Shown piece after piece: positions 24,025 to 34,511 of a DNA stretch of 64,000 bases. The stretch is taken from assembly GCA_963969595.1 (NCBI GenBank), contig OZ018416.1:21840065-21904064 (forward strand), written 5' to 3'. This DNA is from Neckera pumila. Its lineage: Eukaryota; Streptophyta; Bryopsida; Hypnales; Neckeraceae. Under the pieces are notes generated by a model that was not told the origin of the DNA, did no database searches, and saw only the letters and a program-made list of their open reading frames with translations. Each line of letters begins with the position of its first letter. The first letter of the stretch is position 1. The position numbers were made by a program, and so were the translations under genes.

Positions 24025-24536
24025 GAGCATCGCCACCTATTCACTGCTAAGCTCTCAGACCGGGGTTTGGGCGGGGCCAGGAAGAAAAAGCGAGCCACCC
24101 ATTCACGGGGAAGGGACAAAAGAAGACTAGTCACTCCAAAATGAGCTCTCCAAACACTAGCTCCCCGTCCCCGCCACGCTTTGACTTGGGCCTTGATCTT
24201 ATTGGCTTTGTTGGTTAGTGGGCCATTTCTTAACTTTTTTTAATCGACTAGCATTTTGGTTGGCTTTGTTGGTTAGTGGGCCATTTCTTAACTTTTTTTA
24301 ATCGACTAGCATTTTGGTTGGCTTTGTTGGTTAGTGGGCCATTTCTTAACTTTTTTTAATCGACTAGCATTTTGGTTGGCTCTTAGTTATGACAAGTCAT
24401 TAATGCATGAGTTTGTCTTGTTTTGGAGTGTGCGCTTCCTGCGAATGGATGGCGCATGGAAAGCGGCCTAGAAGGAGGCGGGCCCCGGCCACCCCATTCC
24501 CCGAGCCGTTTTTGTGGAGAATGGGTGGCGATGCTC
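24025..24536. mobile_element. MITE, 512 bp, TAA target duplication
   Basis: The ends are GAGCATCGCCACCTATTC and, inverted, GAGCATCGCCACCCATTC. TAA flanks both sides (24022-24024 and 24537-24539), which fits PIF/Harbinger-type elements. Both subterminal parts are GC-rich (GGGCGGGGCCAGG near the left, GCGGGCCCCGGCC near the right). The interior holds a 58-bp minisatellite (24202-24375). Confidence 0.85.
24202..24375 (+). repeat. 58-bp minisatellite, three identical units
   Basis: Units start at 24202, 24260 and 24318 with TTGGCTTTGTTGGTTAGTGG and end CGACTAGCATTTTGG. A partial fourth unit begins at 24376. The copies appear identical, so the expansion is recent and lies inside the MITE. Confidence 0.92.
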
Positions 24537-24539
24537 TAA

Positions 24540-25850
24540 GATAAAGGGAGATGAAGAAGTTCAGAGACGCTATTCAAATATGATACACAAAAGATAGAAG
24601 AGGTCATTCAAAAGTTGAATTGGTAGATTGTTGTTCTAAAATTGTACTGTACAGAAATTCGACGTTTTCTATGTCTTCATGTTGTATGTTTTGTAATGAG
24701 TATCTACTCATTCTCTAAATTTTGTAGAGCACATTCGCTATTCAAATTAGAGGATCTAGTTGACAATCGTTCTTGAATGGCAGGGAGTTATTAATTTTTA
24801 ATTGCTAACAAATTTATCGGACCCAAGGTAAAGGGAGATGAAGAAGTTTAGAGAAGCTATTCAAATATAATAGATTAAAAATAGAAGAGGTCATTCAAAG
24901 TTGTTTTTTAATAGCATCACCCCTAATAGCTGAATTGGTAGATTGTTGTTCTTTTTAAGATTGTTCATAAATTTAACGTTTTCTATATCTTTGTGCTGTA
25001 TATTGTGTAATGAGTATCTATTTATTCTTTGAATTTTATAGAGCACATTTGCTATTCAAATACAATATGCAAAAGATATAAGAAGATCTAGCTGACAACC
25101 GTTCTTGAGTGGCAAGGACTTATCAACTTTTAATTGCTAACAAATTTATTGAACCAAAAGGTAGATGAAGAATTTCAAAGATGCTATTCAAATATGATGC
25201 GTTAAAGATATAAGAGGTCATTCAAAGTTGAATTGGTAGATTGTTGTTCTAAGATTGTACACAAATTTGATGTTTTCTATGTCTTCATATTGTACATTGT
25301 GTAATGAGTATTTACTTATTATCTAAATTTTGTAGAATACATTTGCTATTCAAATACAATATGCAAAAGATATAAGAAGATCTAGCTGACAACCGTTCTT
25401 GAGTGGCAAGGACTTATCAACTTTTAATTGCTAACAAATTTATTGAACCAAAAGGTAGATGAAGAATTTCAAAGATGCTATTCAAATATGATGCGTTAAA
25501 GATATAAGAGGTCATTCAAAGTTGAATTGGTAGATTGTTGTTCTAAGATTGTACACAAATTTGATGTTTTCTATGTCTTCATATTGTACATTGTGTAATG
25601 AGTATTTACTTATTATCTAAATTTTGTAGAATACATTTGCTATTCAAATACAATACGCAAAAGATATAAGAGGATCTAGCTGACAATTGTTCTTGAATGG
25701 TGGGGTGTTATCAATTTTTCATTGCTAACAAATTTATTGGACCTAAAGACAGATGAAGAAGTTTAGAGATGCTAATCAAATATGATGTGCAAAAGATATA
25801 AGAGGTCATTCAAAGTTGAATTGGTAGATTGTTGTTCTAAAATTGTACAC
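24540..25850 (+). repeat. Tandem array of ~294-bp units, about 4.5 copies
   Basis: GATCTAG-TGACAA marks unit positions 24753, 25085, 25379 and 25673; the last three are exactly 294 bp apart. The two central units are nearly identical; the outer ones are diverged and one carries an extra segment (TTTTTTAATAGCATCACCCC). Each has GAATTGGTAGATTGTTGTTC and TAATGAGTATTTACTTATTA-like parts. The GATCTAGCTGACAACCGTTC part is shared with the exon-like fragment at 22528, so the array seems to have grown from a piece of it. Confidence 0.85.
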
Positions 25851-26065
25851 AAAAGTTCATGAGTCTCTACTCTATAAGTGGTTCTGTAATTTAAAAGCAG
25901 CCTACTTTAGAAATTCAAAAAAATTCTAATTTTAATCAAAAAAATTCTAATTCTTCTTGGTTTTGATTTGTGAAACAAGTACACACCCGTTTGGAAAATA
26001 TGTGCCCTTTTGGAGTTGGCCCCAAGATATTCCTATTACTAATTAGGGTGGTAATAGGCTTGTAT
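25840..26065 (+). repeat. R2 dispersed repeat, copy c
   Basis: Directly follows the 294-bp array. Shares TATAAGTGGTTCTGTAATTT, GAAACAAGTACACACC, TGTGCCCTTTTGGAGTTGGC and TTAGGGTGGTAATAGGCTTG with copy b. Confidence 0.7.
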
Positions 26066-26724
26066 CTTAAAAATAGCTCTAGTAAAACTCAAAAATATCC
26101 TAAACGTTGGTTTGTATAAGTAAACAAAGAGTTTATGGGGTGACTCAGCTTTTTGCCCTTTTTTTCACATGTCATTCATTAATTTTCTATGGTCATGTGA
26201 TTTTTGCCTCGTCATTTACTTTGATAAAAAAAAACCTTATTTTTTGCATCCCATTAATTTTCTTTTAAGTTGCAGAAGCAATCAATAAAAAAGTCGACAA
26301 ATAAAATTACAGCTTGGTTCAAGTACTAAGTTGAAGGCATTTCATCAATACAAGGCAATTTATATACTGCTATATTTAGATAGTAATTTAACTTAAATTA
26401 ATTAAAAAGAAGGGTCCAATTTTTTTGCTAATTTTGGGACCAAACAACCAAATCTACAAATAAATGTAAAGAATGTTTGTCAAAATTCAAAAAATTCAAT
26501 AACAATCCATTGATTCAGATACTAGTTTATCATTTAACCATCTACACATCACTTACATATCATTTAACCATCTACACTTCACTTACATATCCGTCATGGG
26601 TTGTTTTACCTCCTACCATCCCACTTGTACAAAGAGCTTGTCTTCTCATCTCTAAACATTTATAGTAGATGGCTTTTGATGCCATGTTAGTCAATTGCCA
26701 CTATTTTTAAATTTAATATCAAAT

Positions 26725-26781
26725 TTTGAATATGAGAACTTGTACCAATATTAGTACAAGTTCTCATATTCAAAATTTGGT
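26725..26781. repeat. Perfect inverted repeat, about 24-bp arms
   Basis: AAATTTTGAATATGAGAACT plus TGTAC is repeated inverted after a short AATATTA-type loop. It would fold into a stable hairpin. No ORF. Confidence 0.8.
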
Positions 26782-28360
26782 ATGCCCTCAAGCTGCTCAA
26801 CCAAGAATCTGATGGGAGCTTGTGTGGGGTACTTGATAGAGAGGATGAGAAAATGTTGTATCTTTTTTATAAGCGGTTCATTTCCTATACTCCTAGCCTA
26901 GTTTTCTATTCACTTATATGACCTAAAATACTGAAATTAAGACAATAAATGATTGATTTCACATTTTTTTTCTTCCAAAGAAATGGTGACCATAGCACTA
27001 AAAAACACACGTGAAAGAGCAACAATCAATCCGGTTCCCGCGGACGGGGTAACCTTGGAGGAAGGTTAAGCGATAGCTGCCACTTGGGCCTGTGAAAACT
27101 ACTGGAACATAAGACTCCGTTCTTGCACTAGGAATCTTGGAAATCTTGACTAATGAGTAATTTATGCTCCTCACTACATCTGATTTCACATTTTCACATT
27201 GGCTGATTTTACATTTCCTGATTGCTGTTCATTGGTCTGCATGACTAACAAAATTACGGAAGTGTCGGGTTGTAGCCGTCCTAGCCGTCCTCCGTCCGTC
27301 CTCCCTTAACTTAGCTTCTGAAGTCTGAACTCTGAAGAGACACTTGCTTTCAGCGGTGTCTGGGAGAACTAAAATAAATCATTGCCACTCATCTGATTCT
27401 TCCTTTTAACTTAGAAGAGCGTGTGCCGTGTGGGGAGTTGGGAAGGAAGGAACTGGAGATTGCAATCGGGGTCGGTGCCAATGGTTCTCGGCAAGCCCCA
27501 CACGCAGACAAGTCAGAGATGCATGCAGTTGTTCTGTTCTTCGCAGAGCCAGACTAGCAGAGCACATGGAGCTCAAGGAATGTCAATCGTCTTAATTGCT
27601 GGGGATATATATGTTAAGCTTACTGTAGACAGACAGACGCCGAGCAGATGGTTCCAGGAGAAAAGCCGATGCCAAGTGCAAACGTGTCCCGAAAAAGTGA
27701 AAGAGAACCTTGCAACAATTAAACTGGAGAATGAAAAAAACAGAGTCCTGGCATGCACAGGCTTGCAGAAAAAGTTGACCGCTCCGACAAGGATTTGGTG
27801 CATGATATCAGGCCTCGCCCTGCTCTGCTCTGCTCTGCTCGATTGCTCGCCTTTGCGACTGACTCCAAACAACAGAAGTAGTAGTTTAGAGGGGGAAAAG
27901 CAGTAAGTGACGTTCAGCACTGAGCAGCCGGCTTGCCTTACGAAGTTTGACCGATTGCACAGCAGAATCGCCTGCATTACACTGCTTGGCACTGTGAGAT
28001 TGATCTCCCATTGTTCTCGCATTAGGGATAGTCACATCTTCTCGCTTCCATGAAGGTTGAGAAGATGTGGAGAGGAAAGTGGAGCCAATGAGAGCCCATT
28101 CTCCATGAAGAAGGTGTGACACCCCTTCTTGCTTCCTGTGGAGAAAGAGACTAGAGAAGTTACTTGTTGTGTCACTTTTCACTAAAAAAACCATCGCTTA
28201 AACTTCTTCACATCCATTCTTGACCTACGGAGAAAGAGAACAACCCTTCTCAACCTTTAGTGAAAGGAGCCGGCGCAAGCCACGGCAAGCCAACTACTAA
28301 ACGCCACGTCCCTCTTCTCAACCTTCACAAGATGGGATGAAGGAGCCGTGACTACCCCTA

Positions 28361-28480
28361 TTGTGAGATTAATCTCCCATTGTTCTGGCACCGTGAGATT
28401 GATCTCTCATTGTTCTGGCATTGTGAGATTAATCTCCCATTCTTCTGGCATTGTGAGATTAATCTCCCACCTTTCTGGCA
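28361..28480 (+). repeat. 30-bp tandem repeat, four units
   Basis: Units start at 28361, 28391, 28421 and 28451 as TTGTGAGATTAATCTCCCAT or close variants, followed by TGTTCTGGCA. A single related unit lies at about 27990-28017 (CTGTGAGATTGATCTCCCAT). GAGATTAATCTC within each unit is itself palindromic. Confidence 0.9.
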
Positions 28481-29035
28481 CGATTTCTGCCCAATGCTTA
28501 TGTAGCGCGGGAGGCCTTTGGGGGAAGGCCTCCCACTATACGTTCTGGGCTCATCTCACCTCCCCAAATCATTTCATTGCCCTCCAAAAGTCTTGCAACC
28601 ACATGTCCGGTTCTCAGCCAAATAGTTCGATTACAAAGCATACTTGTAGCAGGTACATTTAAATATTTGATTGAGATTTTTTGCCTTGGACAAGGTGAGT
28701 TTGGTACCTTGTTGTGACTCATTTCATTTACAAAAAATATCTCTCTTTGGGAGAGGTGGTTGATTTTGGTAACACTAAGCTAAGTTTAAAGGTACAATGT
28801 TATGTACACTTGAAAATTTCTTTGTAAAAGACCACACAGTGGATTTCAATGGACTTTGGAGTTGAGAGGATCAACATCACTACAAGCATGCTTCTCGTGA
28901 TTGTTGCTTGTAGACATAGCCTAGAAGTTTTATGAGAAAAAAAATGATATTTGTTTAATGTATTGTGTATAGTACATGATATTGCTAGGACTCTATGAGC
29001 AAACTTTGTGAAATTCTAAATAGTGTTAGTTAACT

Positions 29036-29049
29036 TTGCACCATAACAC
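29036..29049 (+). repeat. Left flanking direct repeat (target duplication) of element B
   Basis: TTGCACCATAACAC, identical to 40247-40260 immediately right of the element. At 14 bp it is longer than the usual 8-11 bp of MULEs; some matching bases may be chance. Confidence 0.8.
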
Positions 29050-29175
29050 GGGGATGCTAGTATGTGAGCCTATGAGCATGAGCCTGTGAGCTTGTGAGCC
29101 TATGAGCCTATGAGCCTTCAATTTTTTTTTTGAAATTTAGGGTTTGTAAATTTGTTAAAGACCTATGACCGTGGA
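29050..29175 (+). repeat. Left terminal inverted repeat of element B
   Basis: GATGCTAGTATGTGAGC, then CTATGAGC, ATGAGCC, TGTGAGC and TGTGAGCC units, a T/A spacer, and ACCTATGACCGTGG near 29160. It matches the right end in order and sequence, with mismatches. Confidence 0.85.
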
Positions 29176-29748
29176 ATTATATAAAAGGATCTACAATCCA
29201 AATGAACAACAAATGAATATGCCACCTTGTGATTTTGTACCAAAAATTGATCTATAGGCCTTCATGTAAATTTAAAGAATGAAAATGGTCCACCTATTTT
29301 ATTTTATTTTTATAACTATGCTTTAAAATTTTAAAAATATCTTGAACATGTAATACATAAAATAAACATAGTAGTCATATTTTATATACCAAATGAATGT
29401 GTAAATCCCAAATGACCTAAACCACTATTTTTCTAGTTGATGCCCTTTTGGAGGGAACTATTTTTAATTGATTTCATAATTAATCTAATGGTAGTAGTTT
29501 CATTGAATTCCAAGTTAAATTCAACTTCCTAAAATTTCATATAGTTTAGTGGTGGAGTATAAATCAAGGCTCATAAAGTATTGGCAATTTAGGCACAAGG
29601 TGAAGTTTTAGGGCAGCAAATGGGATTCGAATTGCTACACTGCTACATCATTGCTATGTTCAAATTACAAATTGCTACATCATGTATAGGCAAATTCAAT
29701 TTGAAAAACAAGACAATAGGAATAAAATATCAAATTATGAAAATAAAC

Positions 29749-32700
29749 TTAGATTTTGTCTGACTCAGATGCACTGAGTTCAAAATAAGAACATACTCTA
29801 GGATCATAAGATCTACGAGGAGATTGAGAAATTGAAGATGAATCAAATGAATCATTAGCATAAGCTAATGCTAAATCTTCAGCATAAACAGGGAGGCCAC
29901 GAGGACTAAGAGAGGGACTTCTAAAAAATCCAGGGTGCTGATAAAAAGGCAAGGTTTGCCTTGGCAATGGAGTCATCCAACTGCAAACAATAAACCATAT
30001 ATCAAAAATGGAGTAACAAATTAAAATACAAGGTATAGGATTTATAATTGAAGTTGTTGAAAAGGAATAATATAAGTAGAATAATATAAGAACTTACTTA
30101 CATAAGTCAAGTAGTGCAACGTCTTCAATTGGAGAGTCATCATCAATGTCCATACCATCACATGTGGTAGTAGAATCTAGATTTTTGGAGATGGTTATAG
30201 GTCTTTTTAGAGGCTTCAGTACCTCATCAAAGAGTTTGACATCACTTTCTAGTGCAAGGATATGGGGATTAGAAGAATGTGCCGCTTTAATAGAAGAACC
30301 TGAGTGAAACACAATATATAAATTATGAAACATCAAAATTGAAGAATAGAATTAAAAATCAAACAAAAAATAGAGAAAGAAGTAAGTCAATATTGTAGAT
30401 TACAATACCTGTAGAGGCAGTCATGTCTGCTACAATGCCACCTACAGGACTCAAGCCATGAACAAGAAGCTTCATTAGAACCTCAGACTTTTCTTTTGCA
30501 CCCCTCCATGGCTTGCCATCTTCCTTTCTACATAATTGACTTGCTATAGTAACAGAATTGAAGAGGACGTCGTTTGTGGCTAAATCAACTTCGGGAATAG
30601 AAGGATCATTAGTAATCACAAACTCCCGAGGCTGCCTTGTAATGGGAGAAGCAAATGATCAAACCAACAATAAAGCCTTGAACTTCATAGTCTGGAATGA
30701 AAATAAAATGAAATTAGAAAGTGCGCATAAAATCAAAGGAAATACAATAAAAAATGAATCAATGACAAAAATGAAAGTTTGAAATTGCAACTTACTTTTT
30801 TAGTTGGATTCATAGGATTAGCCAAGTGCAAACAATTAATGATAGTCCACTCATCCTTGACCTTCAACTTGTAGTTTTTGAAGAATCCTGCCACTTCTCT
30901 CTTCACCGTCAAACTATCAGGATAAAATAGAAGGAATGCTCCATCATCATAAAGATAGGTGAGACAGAATGCCATCATTATTTGGAGAAAACTTGGAATG
31001 TTGGCATTCCAGTGGGGAATTTGAGATGGTGGATTTGAAACCCCTGGAACTGGAAAACCATCTGGATAATCCGCAATGATGAGATCCACTGTAGGTTTCT
31101 TTTGAACTTTACCATCAAAAAAGAACTCCCTACCTTCACCAACCTACAAAGACAAATTTATAGAATGTTAATTCATAATTGAAGATGTTAAAGGCACAAA
31201 ACATTATGAATTCAAAGAGATGGATTTTGTAGAACATGTAAGATTTCATAACAATAAAACATGAAATAGCAAAGAAAATTAATAAAAAGAATGAACTCAC
31301 CTTTGATAGAAAAGATACAATGTCGTCATATGGCGCGCCAAATGTACCAGTCTTCTTTTTCTCCTCGATAATTCTAACAAAAGAATCATTTAAGATCAAC
31401 TCCAAGGATGTACGAGGGGACAACAAAGGAGCTAAAGTACCCATCATACCTTTAAGTTGGGGAGGAAGCTCAAAGATAGGAGAAGAAGTTGGCACCAAAA
31501 CCACAGGAGTAGAAATAGTCTTTTGTCGCTTTGAAGGGGGGAGGGTAGCCTCAACATATGAAGAAGAAGGTCCAGTAACAAGAAGGTCCAGTAACAAGAA
31601 GGTCCTTGAGACTATCTTCAATTGGCACATCTTCATTGGAATCATCAAGATGAACTATTTCTTTCTTTGGCTTAGATTTTGTCTTTCTTGTCTTCTTGGT
31701 TGCATCCTTATCCATCGTTGTAACTACGATTGTACCTTTAAGTGCAGGTTCAATGGAATCTCGAAGGGCAATGTCAAAAGTAGGAGGTCTTTTGAGAGGA
31801 CAATCCAAATACCACCCACACTTTTCCCAATGCAAGGGATCCCAAGAACTCATGATCCCCTCTGTGAACATGCAATCTTCACTTTCTTTGTCCAAGTAAT
31901 TTGCAAAGAAAGCAGGAGATTTGGAAATGGCTTTAGCAGGAAAAAGAATATACTTGAAGTATCTGTAAAGCACCCTTTGCATAACTGGTTTGAAGTTCAG
32001 CTGTTTATCAATCTTATGGTTCTTGTGGATCCCCTTATCCACATCAAATTCACGGAAAAATGCAGCATCCCACAACAATATGCGCATTGACTCTACATAA
32101 TCAAAGATTGTGGGCAAAGGATCCATACCATCTGGAAGATAGTTAATAGACACTCCCAGATCAGCTATTGTGGCATCAAATAGCTTTTCTGTTTCAACAG
32201 CCAACTGTGACATACAAAATTTAGATTAGAAGAATGTTATGATTGAACAAAAAGGTTCAAAGGAAGAATATGAAAAAAAAAATAAGACTAGTACTCACCT
32301 GAGCCCACCATGTAGCTTTATGAAACCACTCGGGGAAGTCAATATCATTGAATTTTGATTTAGGAAATTTGAGCGCTTTGCAAAGAGAAGGAGACTTGTT
32401 CCACCTCTCTAACCACTTGATCTTCATAGAAGTGTCCATTGCTGAAGTTGCTAGCATCCAAAGTTTCTCTTGAGTCATCTCTGGACTTTCATCGTGAGTT
32501 TCATAGTGAAACTTCACTTGCTCTAAGAAGGCAGTCGTGTGTTTTGGATCTGCAATAGGAAGTTGTTTCCTCAATTCAGAATGAGAAGCTATCTTGACCT
32601 TGTCAACAGCTTTAGAGACCCATTCATGAACTGCAGATGGAGTCCAATCTGCTGGATTGGGATATTTCTCATAAAATTTCCTTTGAGCAGCTGCAGCAGA

Positions 32701-34511
32701 CTCTCCCAACTTTTGCTGCATAAGATAATTGATGTATAAGAATAAGAAAAATGACACACGATGACAAATGATATATACAATGATTCATAGGATATTAATT
32801 CAAATTAACAATAAGAACAAAAAGAAGACATAAAAATTGAAAACAAAATATAAAGTGGCTAATAAAACTTTAAAAATTTACCTGGTATAAGACTCCGTTT
32901 AGAGCCTCAAGAGTGAGAGTGAACCATGTTCTTTGTTTTGACTTCTGCTTTGCTTCATCTGCAACAAGATCATCTTTGGAGACAAGTTTTCAAAATATGA
33001 GAGTGGTTGGCCAGCAATACTCTGAATGCGATAAAGTTTGTGAACAAGATTTATAGATTCATGGGATTTTTGGTTTCTCCTGGACAAACAAGATGTATTG
33101 TGTTAAAATTTGTGAAGTGAATATGAAAAAAAAAAAATATAGAATAGCAACAATTCCAATGTTTCAAACCAAACAACCTTTAGTGACTAAGAAGTGAAAT
33201 GAACCAAACTTTGATAAATAAAGAAAAGAGATTACCAATTCACTTCATATAATGCTGCCAACATAGTTGCAATATCTCCCTTAACCTCCAAAATAATACT
33301 TTCAACCACGTAATGTCAGATGAAGTCATCTGCATGATTGCGGTTGATTATAGGCAGCCATGCTTGTAGACGATGGTTGCCATCCCATACCATAAACATC
33401 TTGCCCGCAAAAACTTTGAGATCTTCATCATTTTCCAATTCTTTCTCAAATGCAACATTGGCCCTCACCCAATTGGCACTCCAGGATTTAACAATATCAT
33501 CCGTGACATCTATTGTCTTTCCTTCATTGTCCTCCAAAGCCACATAAAAAACTCCATTTTCTTCCATGTAACCGCAAGTAACAAAATGTGCAGCAAGGTT
33601 CATAACGTCATTCTTCAAAAAGGGCCTCACAACTGGCAAAGAAATCATACGACACAAAAGAATGTTGATTTTTGATTTTGCCTTTGGTTGATACCTCAAC
33701 CGCTCAAGAAGAGAAGATGTGTTGACAGTCTCTTTCTTCAAAAAGCCATGCAACTGTAACTCCAATTGATCCTCAGAAAGAGGCTGGTGTACGACATCTA
33801 ATCCCGGTGCATCTGGATCTCTTTGTGTCATGATCTCTGTAATGACATCAAAAAAAGATTAATATGTAATTTGACATAACAATTGTTAACTGTTGCAGCT
33901 TAGAAAGGCTCCAAAAATTTAGCATTGAAGGAAATCGTAATATACATAGCAAGCAAATTTATGTTCTAGAAGAGGCTGCCGTTAACAGCTAAGGTGTAGG
34001 ATGCTAAAACATTTGAGCAATGAATCTGAAATTTGAACCACGATGGAAAAAATTCTACGTCCCGAAAAGGGCTGCCGTTAACGGCTAGGGTGTAGGATGC
34101 TAAAACATTTCAGCAATGAATCTGAAATCTGAACTGCAGTGGAAGAAATTCTACATTCCAAAAAGGGCTGCCGTTAACGGCTGGGGTGTGAGAAGGTGAA
34201 AAATTACTATGTGCGACCTAATTTCTAATGCGCAGAATAGGAAAGTTTGACTCCCGAAAACGGCTGCCGTTAACGGCTGGGGTGTGAGAAGGTGAAAGAA
34301 ACTGCGCCATTGGACGGAATCCTAGCATACACTATTCTAAATCGGAACCCAAAAAAGCGCAGCCATTAACGGCTGGGGTTTAGAAAGGCCAAGAAAAAAG
34401 CCGCATACTTGGATTTCCTTCAATGCTTGCACTTGTCTCGTGATTTCTTCCTTGTCCATCTTGCCGCACAGATTCCGCTGTAGCCTCCACCGCAACCTCC
34501 GCCTCTTCCAT
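29749..34511 (-). pseudogene. ParB-like / beta-class DNA methyltransferase-like protein, copy B (nine exons)
   Basis: Inferred exons, 5' to 3' on the minus strand: 34511-34409, 33836-33236, 33079-32882, 32715-32299, 32204-31301, 31143-30796, 30691-30409, 30299-30098, 29980-29749; phases join to about 1,090 codons. Exon 2 has a ParB-like core, VWDGNHRLQAW near residue 185, followed by ALYEVNWRNQKSHESINLV, which resembles the ParB ENxQR region. Exon 5 is a Lys-rich linker. Exons 6-8 have methyltransferase features in beta-class order: DLIIADYPDGFP at the motif IV place (about 757), then a PVGGIVADMTASTGSS motif I (about 945) and HILALESD. The canonical (D/N/S)PP(Y/F/W) is not intact, so catalysis is uncertain. 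Breaks: TGA at 33318-33316 and 30661-30659, one-base loss near 32990, and a 16-bp duplication at 31567-31598. Fold assignments are by eye. Confidence 0.72.
33971..34390 (+). repeat. Five palindromic boxes at exact 96-bp spacing in intron 1 of the methyltransferase-like gene
   Basis: GCTGCC-type boxes start at 33975, 34071, 34167, 34263 and 34359, each step exactly 96 bp. The core is the perfect palindrome GCCGTTAACGGC in the middle three; the outer two have one change each. The sequence after it, TGGGGTGTGAGAAGGTGAAA, is kept in units 3 and 4. The rest of each unit has diverged strongly, while the palindrome has not. The array lies at 33837-34408 (intron 1), near the start of the divergent region. 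Its role as a protein-binding array is an inference. Confidence 0.9.

Larger units (their letters stand above)
26066..29035. other. Intergenic; small duplications, slightly GC-richer centre, no gene identified
   Basis: A 30-bp direct duplication (CATTTAACCATCTACACATC) lies at about 26531-26590. The stretch 27000-28350 is richer in G+C and has long overlapping frames (27421-27906 plus, 27573-28022 minus), but none shows a domain and both strands are open, so I do not call a gene. The segment 27020-27130 (GGTTCCCGCGGACGGGGTAA onward) looks unlike its surroundings and may be an inserted fragment of other origin. Confidence 0.4.

Noticed and set aside
27421..28022. 161- and 149-codon frames on opposite strands
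   Set aside because: Both strands are open over the same bases, no domain is visible, and no splice or promoter context favours either.
31320..32090. 256-codon plus-strand frame
   Set aside because: It is the shadow of exon 5 of the minus-strand methyltransferase-like gene, whose splice phases and homology to copy A are consistent.
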